This document shows positions 54,307 to 63,344 of a stretch of DNA of 64,000 nt, one piece after another. This stretch comes from Phaeobacter gallaeciensis DSM 26640 (GTDB taxonomy: Bacteria; Pseudomonadota; Alphaproteobacteria; Rhodobacterales; Rhodobacteraceae): NCBI RefSeq assembly GCF_000511385.1, contig NC_023137.1, positions 743,501-807,500 on the forward strand, in the 5' to 3' direction. Both the position numbers and the translations under genes were made by a program. The notes below the pieces were generated by a model that made no database searches, had not been told where the DNA came from, and was given only the letters and a program-made list of their open reading frames with translations. How positions within the stretch are numbered: position 1 is the first letter of the stretch; the number at the start of each line of letters is the position of its first letter.

Positions 54307-56832
54307 TTAGTCACGCGCCCGCAGGATCCGTGCGGGGCGCACCTGAAGGGGCCGCCAGGCAAAGGCAAGCCCGGCCAGCAGCGTGGTCAGGATGCCACCG
54401 CTGATGATCGCCAGCGCGTTGCCCCAGATCACCTGATAGTCGCTCTCGAATACATAGGTGTTGATCGCCCAGGCGCCGCTCATCCCCGCAATCAGCGCCA
54501 CCAATCCGGCGCCTGCTCCCAGAAACACAGACCTGAGCGCAAAGCTGATCAGAATGCGGCGTCGCGATGCGCCAAGCGTTTTCAGCACGGCGGCCTCATA
54601 GCGGCGGGCCGGCTCCCCGGCTGCGGCGGTACCGATCAGCACCATGAACCCGGTGAGCAGGGTGGCCGCCGCGCCATAAGCGGTGGCTGAGGCCAGCTGC
54701 CGTAGGATCTCAGACACGCGGTCCAGCGCATCCCGTACCCGAACGGCAGTAATATTCGGCATCGCGCGGGCGAGATCGCGCAGGATCTGCGCCTCGGCCT
54801 CCTGTTCGGCATAGACAGTGGCGATATAGCTGTGCGGCGCCCCGGCCAGCGCGCTTTCGTTCAGCACCATGACAAACCCCATACCAGCGGTCGAGAAATC
54901 AACCTCGCGCAGGCTGGTGATTGTCGCAGTGATGTCGCGGCCCAGCACGTTGAGTGTCAGCGTATCCCCCAGATCCAGGCCCAGTTCCTCGGCCTCCTCG
55001 CGGGCAAAGCTGACCTGTGGCGGCCCGGTGTAATCCTCTGGCCACCACGTGCCAGCCACGATTTGCGTGGTTTCGGGCTGTTTCGCGGCATAGGTGATGC
55101 CGCGATCGCCGCGCACCACCCAGTGATCTCCGGCCACCTCGGTCGCGGGCTGATCGTTGATGGTGGTGAGCACCCCGCGCAGCATCGGCGCGCTCTGCAC
55201 TCGGTCCACAGCCGGATCGCCCTCAACGCGGGTGAGGAAGTCCGGCATCTGGTCCCGCTGGATATCAACAAAGAAGTAGGAGGGGGCAACATCGGGCAGA
55301 TTGCCCTCAATCGCGCGGCGCATATTGCCATCGACCTGACCGATGGCCGCCAGCACCGTCAGGCCAAGCCCCAGCGCCAGCACCGTTGGCACCGCACCAT
55401 CGCGGGAGGTCCCGATCGCGGAGAGCGCCCAACGCAGCGCCGGGTTGCCACGGGCCAGGGGCGCGGAGCGGCGCGCGATCCAACCCAGCACCAGTGCTGC
55501 CAGCAATAGCACCGCCAGCGCGCCAATCAGCCCGCCCGCAGTCCAGAGCGTCAGCTCAACGGCGCCGCTGAACAGGGCCGCCGCGCCGATCAGCACCGCC
55601 ACAGCAACGACGGTGGCCAAGATATAGCGCGGCGCGGGCCAGCGGCTGCGGCTGTCCAGCGCATCGCGAAACAACGCCGCCGCCCGGATCCGCTCCGCCC
55701 GGGCCAGCGGCCAGAGCGCAAAGACAAAGGCGGTCAGCAAACCGTAAAGGGCTGCCTCGCTTAGGGCCGGAACCGAGATGCCGAAGACCGCAGGAAACGG
55801 CAGCTGCGCCGCAATCAGCGGTCCCAGAAGCACCGGAGCCAGCCCGCCAATCAGAAGACCGATGGCAATGCCCAACAGCGCCAGCACACCGATTTGCAGA
55901 AAATACGTCAGGAAAATCGTCCGACGGTCGGCACCAAGGGTGCGCAGGGTGGCGATGGTCGCCGTTTTGCCAGCCAGATAGGCCCGTACCGCAGCGGAGA
56001 CGCCAATACCGCCCACCGCGAGCCCGGAGAGGCCAACCAGCACCAGAAACCCGGCCAGCCGCTCGACAAAGGTGGCAATGCCCGGCGCGCCGTTACGGGC
56101 ATCGGTCCAGCGCATGCCGCTGTTGTCATACTGTGCCACGGCACGGGTTTTCAGCTGCTCCAGATCGGTATCCGGGGGAAGGGTCAGCCGGTATTTGCTG
56201 GAAAACAACGTGCCAGGCTGCAAGAGACCGGATTGGGCCAAGTCCTCTGTGCGCACAAGGGTACGTGGGCCAAGGGTGAACCCTGCGCTGGCCGCATCGG
56301 GTTCATTCTCCAACACCGCCGTCAGCACAAACTGCTGGCTGCCAAGGGTGAATTCATCGCCAACGGACAGGCCGAGCCGATCCGCCAGAACCCGCTGCAT
56401 CACACCGCCGGGTAAATCCCCTGATCCCGCCAGTGCGGTCTCCAGCGGCATCTCGGGTGAGAGGATCACCGTACCCACCAGCGGATAGGCATCATCTACG
56501 GCCTTCACCTGGGTCAGCGCGCGCTCGTCGCCCACCGTCGCCATGGACCGGAAGTCAATGACCTCAGAACGGGCGAGGGCGCGGGCCTCCATCCAGGCTT
56601 GCTCCTCAGCGGTGGCGCGCCGATAGGTAAAGCCCAGCTCGGCGTCGCCGCCCAGCAGCATCGCGCCTTCCTCGCTCAGACCCGTCTGGATTGCCGAGCG
56701 CAGGGAGCCGATCCCGGCAATCACCGCAACCCCCAGCGCCAGACAGATCAGGAAAACGCGAAACCCGGAGAGGCCACCGCGCAGTTCACGCTTGGCAAAC
56801 CGCGTGGCCAGCGACAGGGCAGAGGAGCTCAT
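54307..56832 (-). CDS. ABC transporter permease, FtsX/YbbP family
   Basis: 841-residue membrane protein with an N-terminal helix, a periplasmic domain, two FtsX domains (about 240-370 and 700-840) and a central helix block. Signs: FLICLALGVAVIAGIGSLRS at the N-terminus, GGIGVSAAVRAYLAGKTATIATLRTLGA and ETARRYEAAVLKTLGA-like GEPARRYEAAVLKTLGAS, the loop that contacts the ATPase. Overlaps the ybbA-like gene by four bases. YbbAP systems next to TesA are thought to extract or export lipids or peptides; no substrate is known here. Confidence 0.9.
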   Translation of the reverse strand: MSSSALSLATRFAKRELRGGLSGFRVFLICLALGVAVIAGIGSLRSAIQTGLSEEGAMLLGGDAELGFTYRRATAEEQAWMEARALARSEVIDFRSMATVGDERALTQVKAVDDAYPLVGTVILSPEMPLETALAGSGDLPGGVMQRVLADRLGLSVGDEFTLGSQQFVLTAVLENEPDAASAGFTLGPRTLVRTEDLAQSGLLQPGTLFSSKYRLTLPPDTDLEQLKTRAVAQYDNSGMRWTDARNGAPGIATFVERLAGFLVLVGLSGLAVGGIGVSAAVRAYLAGKTATIATLRTLGADRRTIFLTYFLQIGVLALLGIAIGLLIGGLAPVLLGPLIAAQLPFPAVFGISVPALSEAALYGLLTAFVFALWPLARAERIRAAALFRDALDSRSRWPAPRYILATVVAVAVLIGAAALFSGAVELTLWTAGGLIGALAVLLLAALVLGWIARRSAPLARGNPALRWALSAIGTSRDGAVPTVLALGLGLTVLAAIGQVDGNMRRAIEGNLPDVAPSYFFVDIQRDQMPDFLTRVEGDPAVDRVQSAPMLRGVLTTINDQPATEVAGDHWVVRGDRGITYAAKQPETTQIVAGTWWPEDYTGPPQVSFAREEAEELGLDLGDTLTLNVLGRDITATITSLREVDFSTAGMGFVMVLNESALAGAPHSYIATVYAEQEAEAQILRDLARAMPNITAVRVRDALDRVSEILRQLASATAYGAAATLLTGFMVLIGTAAAGEPARRYEAAVLKTLGASRRRILISFALRSVFLGAGAGLVALIAGMSGAWAINTYVFESDYQVIWGNALAIISGGILTTLLAGLAFAWRPLQVRPARILRARD

Positions 56833-57545
56833 TCAGCGGCCTCACGCGCGGCGTCTTGATCCAACCGCCCGTCGCGCAGCCGGATCACCCGGTCACAGCG
56901 GGCCGCCAGCTCCGGTGCATGGGTTACCATGATCAGAGTCGCCCCATAGCGGTCGCGCAGGTCAAACAGCAGATCCATGATCGCATCGCCATTGGTGGCA
57001 TCCAGATTGCCGGTCGGCTCATCCGCCAGCAGGATGCGGGGGCGCGTGACCAAGGCGCGGGCCAGCGCCACGCGCTGCTGTTCGCCGCCGGACATCTGTG
57101 CTGGGAAATGACCCGAACGATGGCCCAATCCGACCGCCTCCAACTCAGCCTGTGCCCTCTCAAAGGCATCCTTGTGGCCGGCCAGTTCCAGCGGTGTGGC
57201 AACATTCTCCAGCGCGGTCATGGTCGGGATCAGATGAAAGCTCTGGAACACCACGCCCATATTGTCGCGCCGGAACCGGGCCAGCGCATCCTCATCCATC
57301 GCCGTCAGATCCTGCCCCAATGCGGTGACAGTACCGCCAGTGGCTTGCTCCAGCCCCCCCATCACCATCAGCAGAGAAGATTTCCCGGAACCGGAAGGAC
57401 CGATTAGCCCCAGCGTCTCTCCGTTGCCGACCGCAAGCGAAATATCGCGCAGGATTTCGACAGGTCCGGTATTGCCAACGAGCGACAAAGACGCATGTTG
57501 GAGGTTCAGAATGGGATCGGATGAGGGGATCGTGCTGGACTGCAT
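56829..57545 (-). CDS. ABC transporter ATP-binding protein (YbbA/LolD-like)
   Basis: 238-residue MacB/LolD-type ATPase. Walker A GPSGSGKSSLL, signature MSGGEQQRVALARAL, Walker B ILLADEPTGNLD and switch His in VTHAPELA are all intact. It belongs to the FtsX-type permease downstream, to which it is translationally coupled (ATGA). ATG at 57545 is chosen, 51 bp from the divergent esterase gene; a GTG-started longer form would overlap that promoter. Confidence 0.94.
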   Translation of the reverse strand: MQSSTIPSSDPILNLQHASLSLVGNTGPVEILRDISLAVGNGETLGLIGPSGSGKSSLLMVMGGLEQATGGTVTALGQDLTAMDEDALARFRRDNMGVVFQSFHLIPTMTALENVATPLELAGHKDAFERAQAELEAVGLGHRSGHFPAQMSGGEQQRVALARALVTRPRILLADEPTGNLDATNGDAIMDLLFDLRDRYGATLIMVTHAPELAARCDRVIRLRDGRLDQDAAREAAE

Positions 57546-57596
57546 GTGATATCGCGCCTGTTTTGGGACCACTCTGGATATGGAGCCTTTGTAGCA

Positions 57597-58238
57597 ATGC
57601 GCAAGATGATAGCAGGACTGATTTTTATGTTAACTGCAGCGATTGCGCAGGCAGAGCCGGTGCGCGTTGCAGCACTAGGGGACAGTCTGGTGCAGGGGTA
57701 TGGCCTGCCGCAGGGGCAGGGCTGGGTGCCGCAGCTGCAACGCTGGCTGGGCGAAAAAGGGGCTGAGGTGCGGCTGATCAATGCCGGCGTCTCCGGCGAT
57801 ACCACCGCAGGCGGCGCCGCCCGGATCGACTGGACGCTGGCGGACGGACCGGATGCGCTTATCGTGGCGCTTGGTGGCAATGACCTGCTGCGCGGCCTTG
57901 CGCCGTCCGAAAGCCGTGCCAATCTCAGCCGCATTCTTGAGGTCGCAGAGGCCAATGCGGTCCCGGTGCTGCTGGTTGGCATACAGGCACCGGGCAACTA
58001 TGGCGCGGATTTCAAGGCTGAGTTCGACGCGATTTTCCCTGATCTCGCGCGGGACTACGACACGTTGCTTCACGCGGATAGCCTCGCCGGTATTCGGGGT
58101 GCAACCGGGAATGATATTCAGGCTGCGGGGCAATATCTGCAGGAGGACGGGATCCACCCTAATGCCGAAGGCGTGGCGCTTAATGTGGCCGCCATCGGTC
58201 CGAAAGTGCTGGATCTGGTCGAATTGGCAAAGCAATAG
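57597..58238 (+). CDS. tesA: SGNH-family arylesterase / acyl-CoA thioesterase I (TesA-like)
   Basis: 213-residue secreted hydrolase. A signal peptide (RKMIAGLIFMLTAAIAQA) is followed by VAALGDSLVQGYGL (block I, catalytic Ser), GVSGDTTAGG (block II, Gly), LGGNDLLRG (block III, Asn) and DGIHPNAEG (block V, Asp and His). The enzyme hydrolyses short acyl esters and thioesters. The divergent ybbA-ybbP pair matches the tesA-ybbA-ybbP synteny known in enterobacteria, a sign the three act together on envelope lipids. Confidence 0.93.
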   Translation: MRKMIAGLIFMLTAAIAQAEPVRVAALGDSLVQGYGLPQGQGWVPQLQRWLGEKGAEVRLINAGVSGDTTAGGAARIDWTLADGPDALIVALGGNDLLRGLAPSESRANLSRILEVAEANAVPVLLVGIQAPGNYGADFKAEFDAIFPDLARDYDTLLHADSLAGIRGATGNDIQAAGQYLQEDGIHPNAEGVALNVAAIGPKVLDLVELAKQ

Positions 58239-58310
58239 GCGTGCCACCAAGCGCAGCTGACCCGGCGGATGCGACTTTCAAAACCTGTGCAGCCCGAAAC
58301 ACCTACCCCA

Positions 58311-58340
58311 CGAAAAAGACGGCCCCGATGAAGGGGCCGA
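58311..58340 (-). terminator. Rho-independent terminator of the second cold-shock gene
   Basis: CGGCCCC / GGGGCCG stem (58320-58326, 58333-58339). On the minus strand it is followed by TCTTTTTCG, so it ends the leftward cold-shock mRNA; it also faces the end of tesA. Confidence 0.85.
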
Positions 58341-58368
58341 CAGCTGGTCTTATTGTCGTTCTGACCGA

Positions 58369-58575
58369 TCAGGCCAGTTCGATATTTACCGCAGACTCGC
58401 GGCCATCACGACCCGGTTGCAGCTCATAGGTTACTTTCTGATTGTCGGCGAGGCCGGTCAGCCCGGACCGCTCTACTGCAGAAATATGTACAAATACATC
58501 GCTGCCACCCGCATCGGGTGCGATGAAACCGTAACCTTTGGTGGTGTTGAACCATTTGACGGTGCCTGTGGCCAT
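58369..58575 (-). CDS. Cold-shock domain protein (CspA family), second copy
   Basis: 68-residue cold-shock protein with KGYGFIAPD and DVFVHIS RNA-binding motifs. It parallels the copy at 9423 in ends and terminator position and differs by about 30 percent in sequence. The ATG at 58575 gives the usual MATGTVKWFN start; a longer frame starting at 58602 is in the leader. Single gene with its own terminator. Confidence 0.95.
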   Translation of the reverse strand: MATGTVKWFNTTKGYGFIAPDAGGSDVFVHISAVERSGLTGLADNQKVTYELQPGRDGRESAVNIELA

Positions 58576-58868
58576 CGTCTTCTTCTCCCAGTCTTTACTC
58601 AAATCCCTGTCCGCGACATGCGACAGCCCGGCAATGTCATTGCGTATTCATGACCGAGCCTCCTAGGACAGCGATGAGTTCTGCGTAACCTTGCGGTAAC
58701 GATCTTGTCGCCAAAGGTCTTTTGGCGCAAGTGTTATAGCAAGGGTGCCTGTTAGTTGGGCAACGCAGGGGCGGCGATGGCGCGCTGATCGGCAAAGCTC
58801 AGCACGCAGGCAAGCGCTGACGCCGAATCGAGGCCAGATCACGCGTTGCCGCTCCGGTCTGATGTTGA

Positions 58869-59435
58869 TCAGAGCACTGTCACCACGGTTCCCAGTGGCA
58901 CCCGTTCGTAGAGATCGACAATATGCTCATTCGTCATGCGGATGCAGCCGTTGGAGACGGAATGTCCGATGGTCTGCGGCTGATTGGTGCCGTGAATGCG
59001 GAAATAGGTGTCGATGCCGTTCTGAAACAGGTAAAGCGCGCGCGCGCCCAGCGGGTTATCGGTGCCACCGGGCTGGATGTATTTATTATCGACAAAGCGG
59101 GCATAGCTGCGTGGATCTCGTTCGATCATCTCGGGCGTGGGGCGCCAGGTCGGCCATTCTTTCTTGGCCTGAATGACAGCGGTGCCGGTAAACTCGAGAC
59201 CGGCGCGACCAACCCCAACCCCGTAGCGGCGTGCCCGTCGCGGCTCCGTCACGTAATAGAGGTAATAGGATCGCGGCAGCACAAGGATCTGCCCAGGGGC
59301 GAATTGCTTCTTGATGCGGACCTCTTGCGGGGTCGGATCAAAGACCGTTTCGGCTGACCCGATCTGGGGCCAGAGCGAGGCTGCAGCGGAGCTGGCCAGA
59401 AAGGCGCGGCGTGACAACATGCGGGGCTCTTTCAT
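58869..59435 (-). CDS. L,D-transpeptidase (YkuD domain)
   Basis: 188-residue exported protein. The start has a twin-arginine-like pattern SRRAFLASSAAASLWP and cleavage near GSA-ET. The YkuD catalytic box is intact: HGTNQP then SVSNGCIRM, with the Cys nucleophile. It forms 3-3 cross-links in peptidoglycan or attaches proteins to it, in the periplasm. The start at 59435 is one option; an ATG at 59420 five codons later is nearly as good. Confidence 0.92.
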   Translation of the reverse strand: MKEPRMLSRRAFLASSAAASLWPQIGSAETVFDPTPQEVRIKKQFAPGQILVLPRSYYLYYVTEPRRARRYGVGVGRAGLEFTGTAVIQAKKEWPTWRPTPEMIERDPRSYARFVDNKYIQPGGTDNPLGARALYLFQNGIDTYFRIHGTNQPQTIGHSVSNGCIRMTNEHIVDLYERVPLGTVVTVL

Positions 59436-59853
59436 TTTTGGAACAGATGCAGCCAGTCTGCGGGGTGGGGACAATCCGGTCAATAGGTGGCCCGGTACGG
59501 GTCGGTTGCACTGTGGCCTGCGCGCCGCCGGTGCAACAGCTGCCCGCAGTCAGGTCGTTGTCTCCTTGGCAGATCAGGCTTCGTCAGATCACGAAGCTGT
59601 GATACCCTGTGATCGGATCGCGTTTCTGATCCACCGCCAGTTTCGGCGGATTTCAGCGATTGGCGACAGTATTTCCGGCGCGGCTGCGGGGGCAGTTCCA
59701 CCGGCACGGTCGCACGGGGGATACGTTATTTTCTAACGGTTTGGCGTTGGGCCTGTTTTGCCTGCAACCGGATTGACCCTGTCTGGAATCGGCCGGGTGT
59801 TGTGCGCAGCACAGCTGGCGGTCTGTCGGGGGTCATATACTGGAGTAACGATT
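59436..59853. other. Intergenic region between L,D-transpeptidase and porin genes
   Basis: 418 bp without convincing reading frame. It contains the divergent promoters of the two genes. The last 20 bp carry TGGAGTAACG, the ribosome-binding site of the GTG-started porin gene. Confidence 0.5.
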
Positions 59854-61095
59854 GTGACTGTTTCATTTGGGGGGCGCGCGGTGTTGGCCGCGCTGACGAT
59901 GGCTGTGGGCATGACCGCAGCAGACATGAGCAAGGCGCAGGAGGGCGTCGGTTTTCTCGCAACCGCGCTGCGCTATTCGGAACGCATGCTGGACCGGCAG
60001 GAGGATGTGACCAACAAGGTCGCGATTGCCCTGCGCGCACGCCAGTCCGGGCAGCTGGGCATCAACAAGATCACCTTTGGCGGGCGCTTCTTAGGCACGG
60101 TGATCTATGAGAACACCAATACGCCCGGCAAATTTCCGATCCTGTCGCGCCTGCCGCCGACCCATACCAGCGGCACCTCTGATACCTATGGCGTGATCAA
60201 TGATATCTCGCTCACCGCCACCGTGACCACATCGGTGCTGACGGCCTTTGTGCAGGGCGAATACACCGAGGTCGAATACCCCGGTCAGAATGATATCCAG
60301 CTGCGCAAGGCTTGGCTGGCCATCGGCGATTTGGATCGCTCCCCTTTCTATGTGGCGGTGGGGCGCAAGACCGTGAATTTCGGTAATTTTGCCAGCTACG
60401 CGCCCTTCACCCACACCCATAGCAGCCATTATTTCTGGGCCCAGACCAAGGATCCGCTGATTGAGATTGGCTATATCACGGACCGGACCGAGCTGGCCTT
60501 GTCGATCATCCGCAACCATCGCGGCAATCGTGTGATCAGCAGCCCGAAGAACGATGATCACTATACCAACTACGCGCTGAACGCGGTCCATCGCATCCCG
60601 CTGGCCAATGGACTGGGGCTGAAACTTGGGGCGGGGTTCTTGCGCGGGACCATCTATGACAGTGCGATTGCGCATCATCCGCCGGGAAGCGGCATTGATC
60701 GCGGCTGGAACGGGGCGTGGGATGTTCACGCCACCCTTAGCGGCGAGCGGTTTGACGTCATGGCTGAATTCACCCAGACCACCGACCGTTGGCCTGCCAC
60801 CGACCATAAGGTCAGCGCGCTGACGCTGCAGGGGCGCTACCGGAGTGAGTTTCTGGGGCGCCCTGCGGTTTATTCGCTGTCGGCCAGTCACGGGCGGCAG
60901 GGGGCATCGGGCACCGAATGGGAATCGATGTCGCAGGTCATTCTGGGGATGGAGGTCGCGGTGGCCCCGAATGTCACGCTGGGGGCGGAGTATCTGTTCA
61001 ACGATGGGTTTGTGCCGTTGATCCTGCCCCGGCGCACGGGCGACGCCGGCGTGCGGTCCCATAGCGTCATTCTGGGGGCAAAGCTCACCTTCTAG
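59854..61095 (+). CDS. LbtU-family outer-membrane siderophore porin-like protein
   Basis: About 413 residues. Signal peptide at the start (GGRAVLAALTMAVGMTAA), then a short helical segment (LRYSERMLDRQEDVTNKVA) and a beta-rich domain with strands such as ITFGGRFLGTVIYEN, LRKAWLAIGDLDRSPFYVAVG and a terminal aromatic (KLTF) typical of outer-membrane barrels. The order resembles LbtU, the legiobactin importer that lacks a plug and TonB box. The GTG at 59854 with GGAG at 59842 is preferred; a longer frame from 59758 has no ribosome-binding site. Substrate and TonB independence are inferences. Confidence 0.7.
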   Translation: MTVSFGGRAVLAALTMAVGMTAADMSKAQEGVGFLATALRYSERMLDRQEDVTNKVAIALRARQSGQLGINKITFGGRFLGTVIYENTNTPGKFPILSRLPPTHTSGTSDTYGVINDISLTATVTTSVLTAFVQGEYTEVEYPGQNDIQLRKAWLAIGDLDRSPFYVAVGRKTVNFGNFASYAPFTHTHSSHYFWAQTKDPLIEIGYITDRTELALSIIRNHRGNRVISSPKNDDHYTNYALNAVHRIPLANGLGLKLGAGFLRGTIYDSAIAHHPPGSGIDRGWNGAWDVHATLSGERFDVMAEFTQTTDRWPATDHKVSALTLQGRYRSEFLGRPAVYSLSASHGRQGASGTEWESMSQVILGMEVAVAPNVTLGAEYLFNDGFVPLILPRRTGDAGVRSHSVILGAKLTF

Positions 61096-61199
61096 GCGCA
61101 GGTAGCAGGTCTCGAGCGGCAGGCTCTTGTCCCGCGCGCAGTCTCCCGTATACCGGGAGAAGGTCGCACCAGCGGCCGTCTGCAAGGAGTGATCGCGAC

Positions 61200-61625
61200 A
61201 TGGGCGCCAAAACCCTGACCTGCCTCAGCTGTGCGCAGCTGAACCGCGTGCCGGAGGACCGTCTGGCCGCAGGTCCCAAATGCGGCACCTGTGGTGCGGC
61301 GCTGATCCCGGCGGGGCCGGTGGATGTCGATCCGGCAACCCTGCAAAAGGCTGCGGCACAGGATGATTTGCCGTTGGTGGTGGATTTCTGGGCGCCCTGG
61401 TGTGGCCCCTGCAAGATGATGGCGCCGGATTTTGCCAAGGCGGCAAAGTCGCTGAAGGGGCAGGTGCGGCTGGTCAAGCTGAACACCCAGACCCATCAGT
61501 CCACTGGCGCGCGCTATCGTATCAAGGGGATTCCGACACTGGTGCGCTTTGCCCGTGGCAAGGAGCAGAAACGACAAGCCGGTGCCATGCGGGCAGGGCA
61601 GATCGTCAGCTGGGCCAAGGGGTAG
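61200..61625 (+). CDS. trxC: Thioredoxin 2 (TrxC) with N-terminal zinc finger
   Basis: 141-residue protein. The N-terminal ~35 residues hold two CxxC pairs (CLSC and CGTC) that bind zinc, as in TrxC; the rest is a thioredoxin fold with the redox site FWAPWCGPCK and cis-Pro in IKGIPTLV. It is a cytoplasmic disulfide reductase involved in oxidative stress defence. A short gap separates it from the porin gene; it faces the first of the small membrane genes. Confidence 0.95.
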   Translation: MGAKTLTCLSCAQLNRVPEDRLAAGPKCGTCGAALIPAGPVDVDPATLQKAAAQDDLPLVVDFWAPWCGPCKMMAPDFAKAAKSLKGQVRLVKLNTQTHQSTGARYRIKGIPTLVRFARGKEQKRQAGAMRAGQIVSWAKG

Positions 61626-61673
61626 ATGTAACGGGTGTCAGGGTCCGGGCAGATGCCTGCCAAAGGGGCCGCC

Positions 61674-61892
61674 TCAGGCGGTGCGGTGCAGCTCATCCCG
61701 CTGCGGCTGCGCCATTGGGCGTAAGCCGGGTGGCAGATGGATGATAATCAAAATCGTCAAAATCGCACTTGTTGTCCCGACAGTGGGATAGAGCATCAGA
61801 CTATACCAGAGGGGCAGCGCATAGAGGGCATAGGCCGCCACAGCAGAGAAAATCCCTGCAAAAGTGCCCACGATGATCCCGATCCACGCCAT
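61674..61892 (-). CDS. Small two-helix membrane protein A of a three-member family
   Basis: 72 residues: starts MAWIGIIVG, helix 1 (about 3-24), a short loop with LPLWYSLMLYPTVG, helix 2 (about 32-52), then a Pro/Arg tail. It aligns closely over the first 52 residues with protein C (62504-62755) and more loosely with B (62115-62321). Not recognised as a known family. ATG at 61892 is used; the frame is open nine codons further. Its upstream A/T-rich 222 bp likely contain its own promoter. Confidence 0.7.
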   Translation of the reverse strand: MAWIGIIVGTFAGIFSAVAAYALYALPLWYSLMLYPTVGTTSAILTILIIIHLPPGLRPMAQPQRDELHRTA

Positions 61893-62114
61893 AGTCCTAC
61901 CCTTTGGGTTGAGTTGCATTTAATCTACAATTTTTTATGCAGATCGCAACGCTTCGATATCCACGAGAATAGTTCAAATTTTCTGTAGATTTGGTTAACG
62001 CGCGGGTTTGTCAGCGCTTTGTTCACCATGGGTGTCTGGTTAGGGTGTTGTTTTGAAATGATAATTAGATGATCATTTTGGTCGGATATGATTGGCCGGC
62101 TGTTCTGGAATTGA

Positions 62115-62321
62115 CTAATCCTGAGAATTTGGCGCCATCGTCTTGCGCGAAAACCCGCCGTTTTTAATCATCAAACACAGTGTCAGCGCCAGTCCAAGCA
62201 GGCCACCAAGGCCGGAATAGAGCAAGAACAGGCCCCAGATCGGTAGGTTGAAGGCCACATGGCCCAGCACGGTGACCAGCATTGTCACCCCAGCACTTGT
62301 CAACATTGCCAACCAAGCCAT
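62115..62321 (-). CDS. Small two-helix membrane protein B of a three-member family
   Basis: 68 residues, starts MAWLAMLTS. Two hydrophobic helices (about 4-24 and 30-52) with the loop NLPIWGLFLLYSGLG, matching the LP-x-W and LLY-x-x-x-G positions of A and C, and a basic C-terminal tail. Function unknown. Followed by the A/T-rich gap upstream of A. Confidence 0.65.
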   Translation of the reverse strand: MAWLAMLTSAGVTMLVTVLGHVAFNLPIWGLFLLYSGLGGLLGLALTLCLMIKNGGFSRKTMAPNSQD

Positions 62322-62503
62322 CGCACCCTCACCTCAATTGAGGTAAATTGACCTAAAGTAGGTCGTGCAATCAATACGCCTTACGGTCAGACGGCGAGTA
62401 TATTGGTATGTGTTGCAGCTTATTCGTGATCTATGGCAGGATCAGCACAGGGTTGCGCGTATAACGCGCGAAATCGTGTTGTGTGAGGGTTTTTGCAAAA
62501 AGA

Positions 62504-62755
62504 TCAGGCGCGTGCAGGTTTCCCGGCGAACTCCGGATGGGCGGCCTGTGCCAAATCATCCAGCGCCTCCTGCCCAAACGACTCGCGCGCGGTTTTCTGC
62601 ATCCAGAGCAGCAGGATCGCCAGCATCGCCGAGGGTACCCCAAACAGCGGATAAAGCAGCAGGCTCATGCCGAAGGACAGACCGATCAGTGTGTAGCCCA
62701 GAATGGCGGCGTTCAGCCCGCCGATGACGCCTACCAGAATACCAATCCCTGCCAT
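62504..62755 (-). CDS. Small two-helix membrane protein C of a three-member family
   Basis: 83 residues, starts MAGIGILVGVIGG, with two hydrophobic helices and the loop LSFGMSLLLYPLFG, followed by an Ala/Glu-rich cytoplasmic tail. Closest to protein A (shared MA-x-IGI-x-VG, SL-x-LYP, SA-x-L-x-IL positions). ATG at 62755 is used rather than 62785. Function unknown. Confidence 0.7.
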   Translation of the reverse strand: MAGIGILVGVIGGLNAAILGYTLIGLSFGMSLLLYPLFGVPSAMLAILLLWMQKTARESFGQEALDDLAQAAHPEFAGKPARA

Positions 62756-63030
62756 GCTCCGCCCTTTCTCTGGCCCTATCCCCAAGCGGTTCTCGCCGGG
62801 GGCATCGTGAGAATATGGTTAAAGACTAGCGATGATTTTGTTCAAATTATGCCGATGCCATGTCGGTGCTGGGAAAGGGGACCTGCGCCTGACCTTCCCC
62901 CACATGTCAGAGGCATGCATCAGCCATGTCGAAGGCGCATTCGCACCTCCCCGAAGTCAGGCAGGGATTTGTTTTTTGCGCTGTGGTTAGAATTATCGCA
63001 ACTGGCGTAAGTCGTGACGCATAGCGGTCA

Positions 63031-63344
63031 TTAAATTACTCGTAACTTGTATCCGATCTGGCGAGCCGGATCTGTTTCCTGCCATTTCTTCAACAGTGAA
63101 AAAACCGATGGTGAAGCGACCAACTCGGCGCGAAGAACCCAATGCCCGACGTCAAAAACGACGCTTCAGAGTAGTTGGAGTTTTCCTGTCGGACCCAAGC
63201 TTCAAGAAGGCCAATATAGGCCTCCTTTCGCTCTTGAAAAACGCGTATTTTGGTTTGGGCCCGCAGCGACAGCCAGCTTTGCACAAATGCTGTGACCACA
63301 GAACCCAAACCGAAGGCTCCTAACAAAGGGAGCCAGTCACTCAC
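63031..63344 (-). pseudogene. Small membrane-anchored hypothetical protein with a frameshift, overlapping the ettA end
   Basis: A GTG at 63344 overlaps the ettA stop codon (GTGA). The frame opens [19 protein letters not shown] (one membrane helix), then IRVFQERKEAYIGLLEAW, typical of a family of small helical hypothetical proteins. At the five-base A run 63154-63158 the frame is lost and ends at 63090, but the next frame continues as DVGHWVLRAELVASPSVF and LLKKWQETDP to a stop at 63031. A one-base deletion in the A/T run, or a -1 ribosomal shift, explains this. A sequencing error is also possible. Without the shift the gene would encode about 104 residues. Confidence 0.6.

Noticed and set aside
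62057-62077. Inverted repeat AATGAT-N9-ATCATT resembling a Fur box
   Set aside because: A/T-rich region makes chance matches likely, spacing differs from Fur, RirA and Irr sites, and no iron gene follows; kept only as part of the spacer of protein A.
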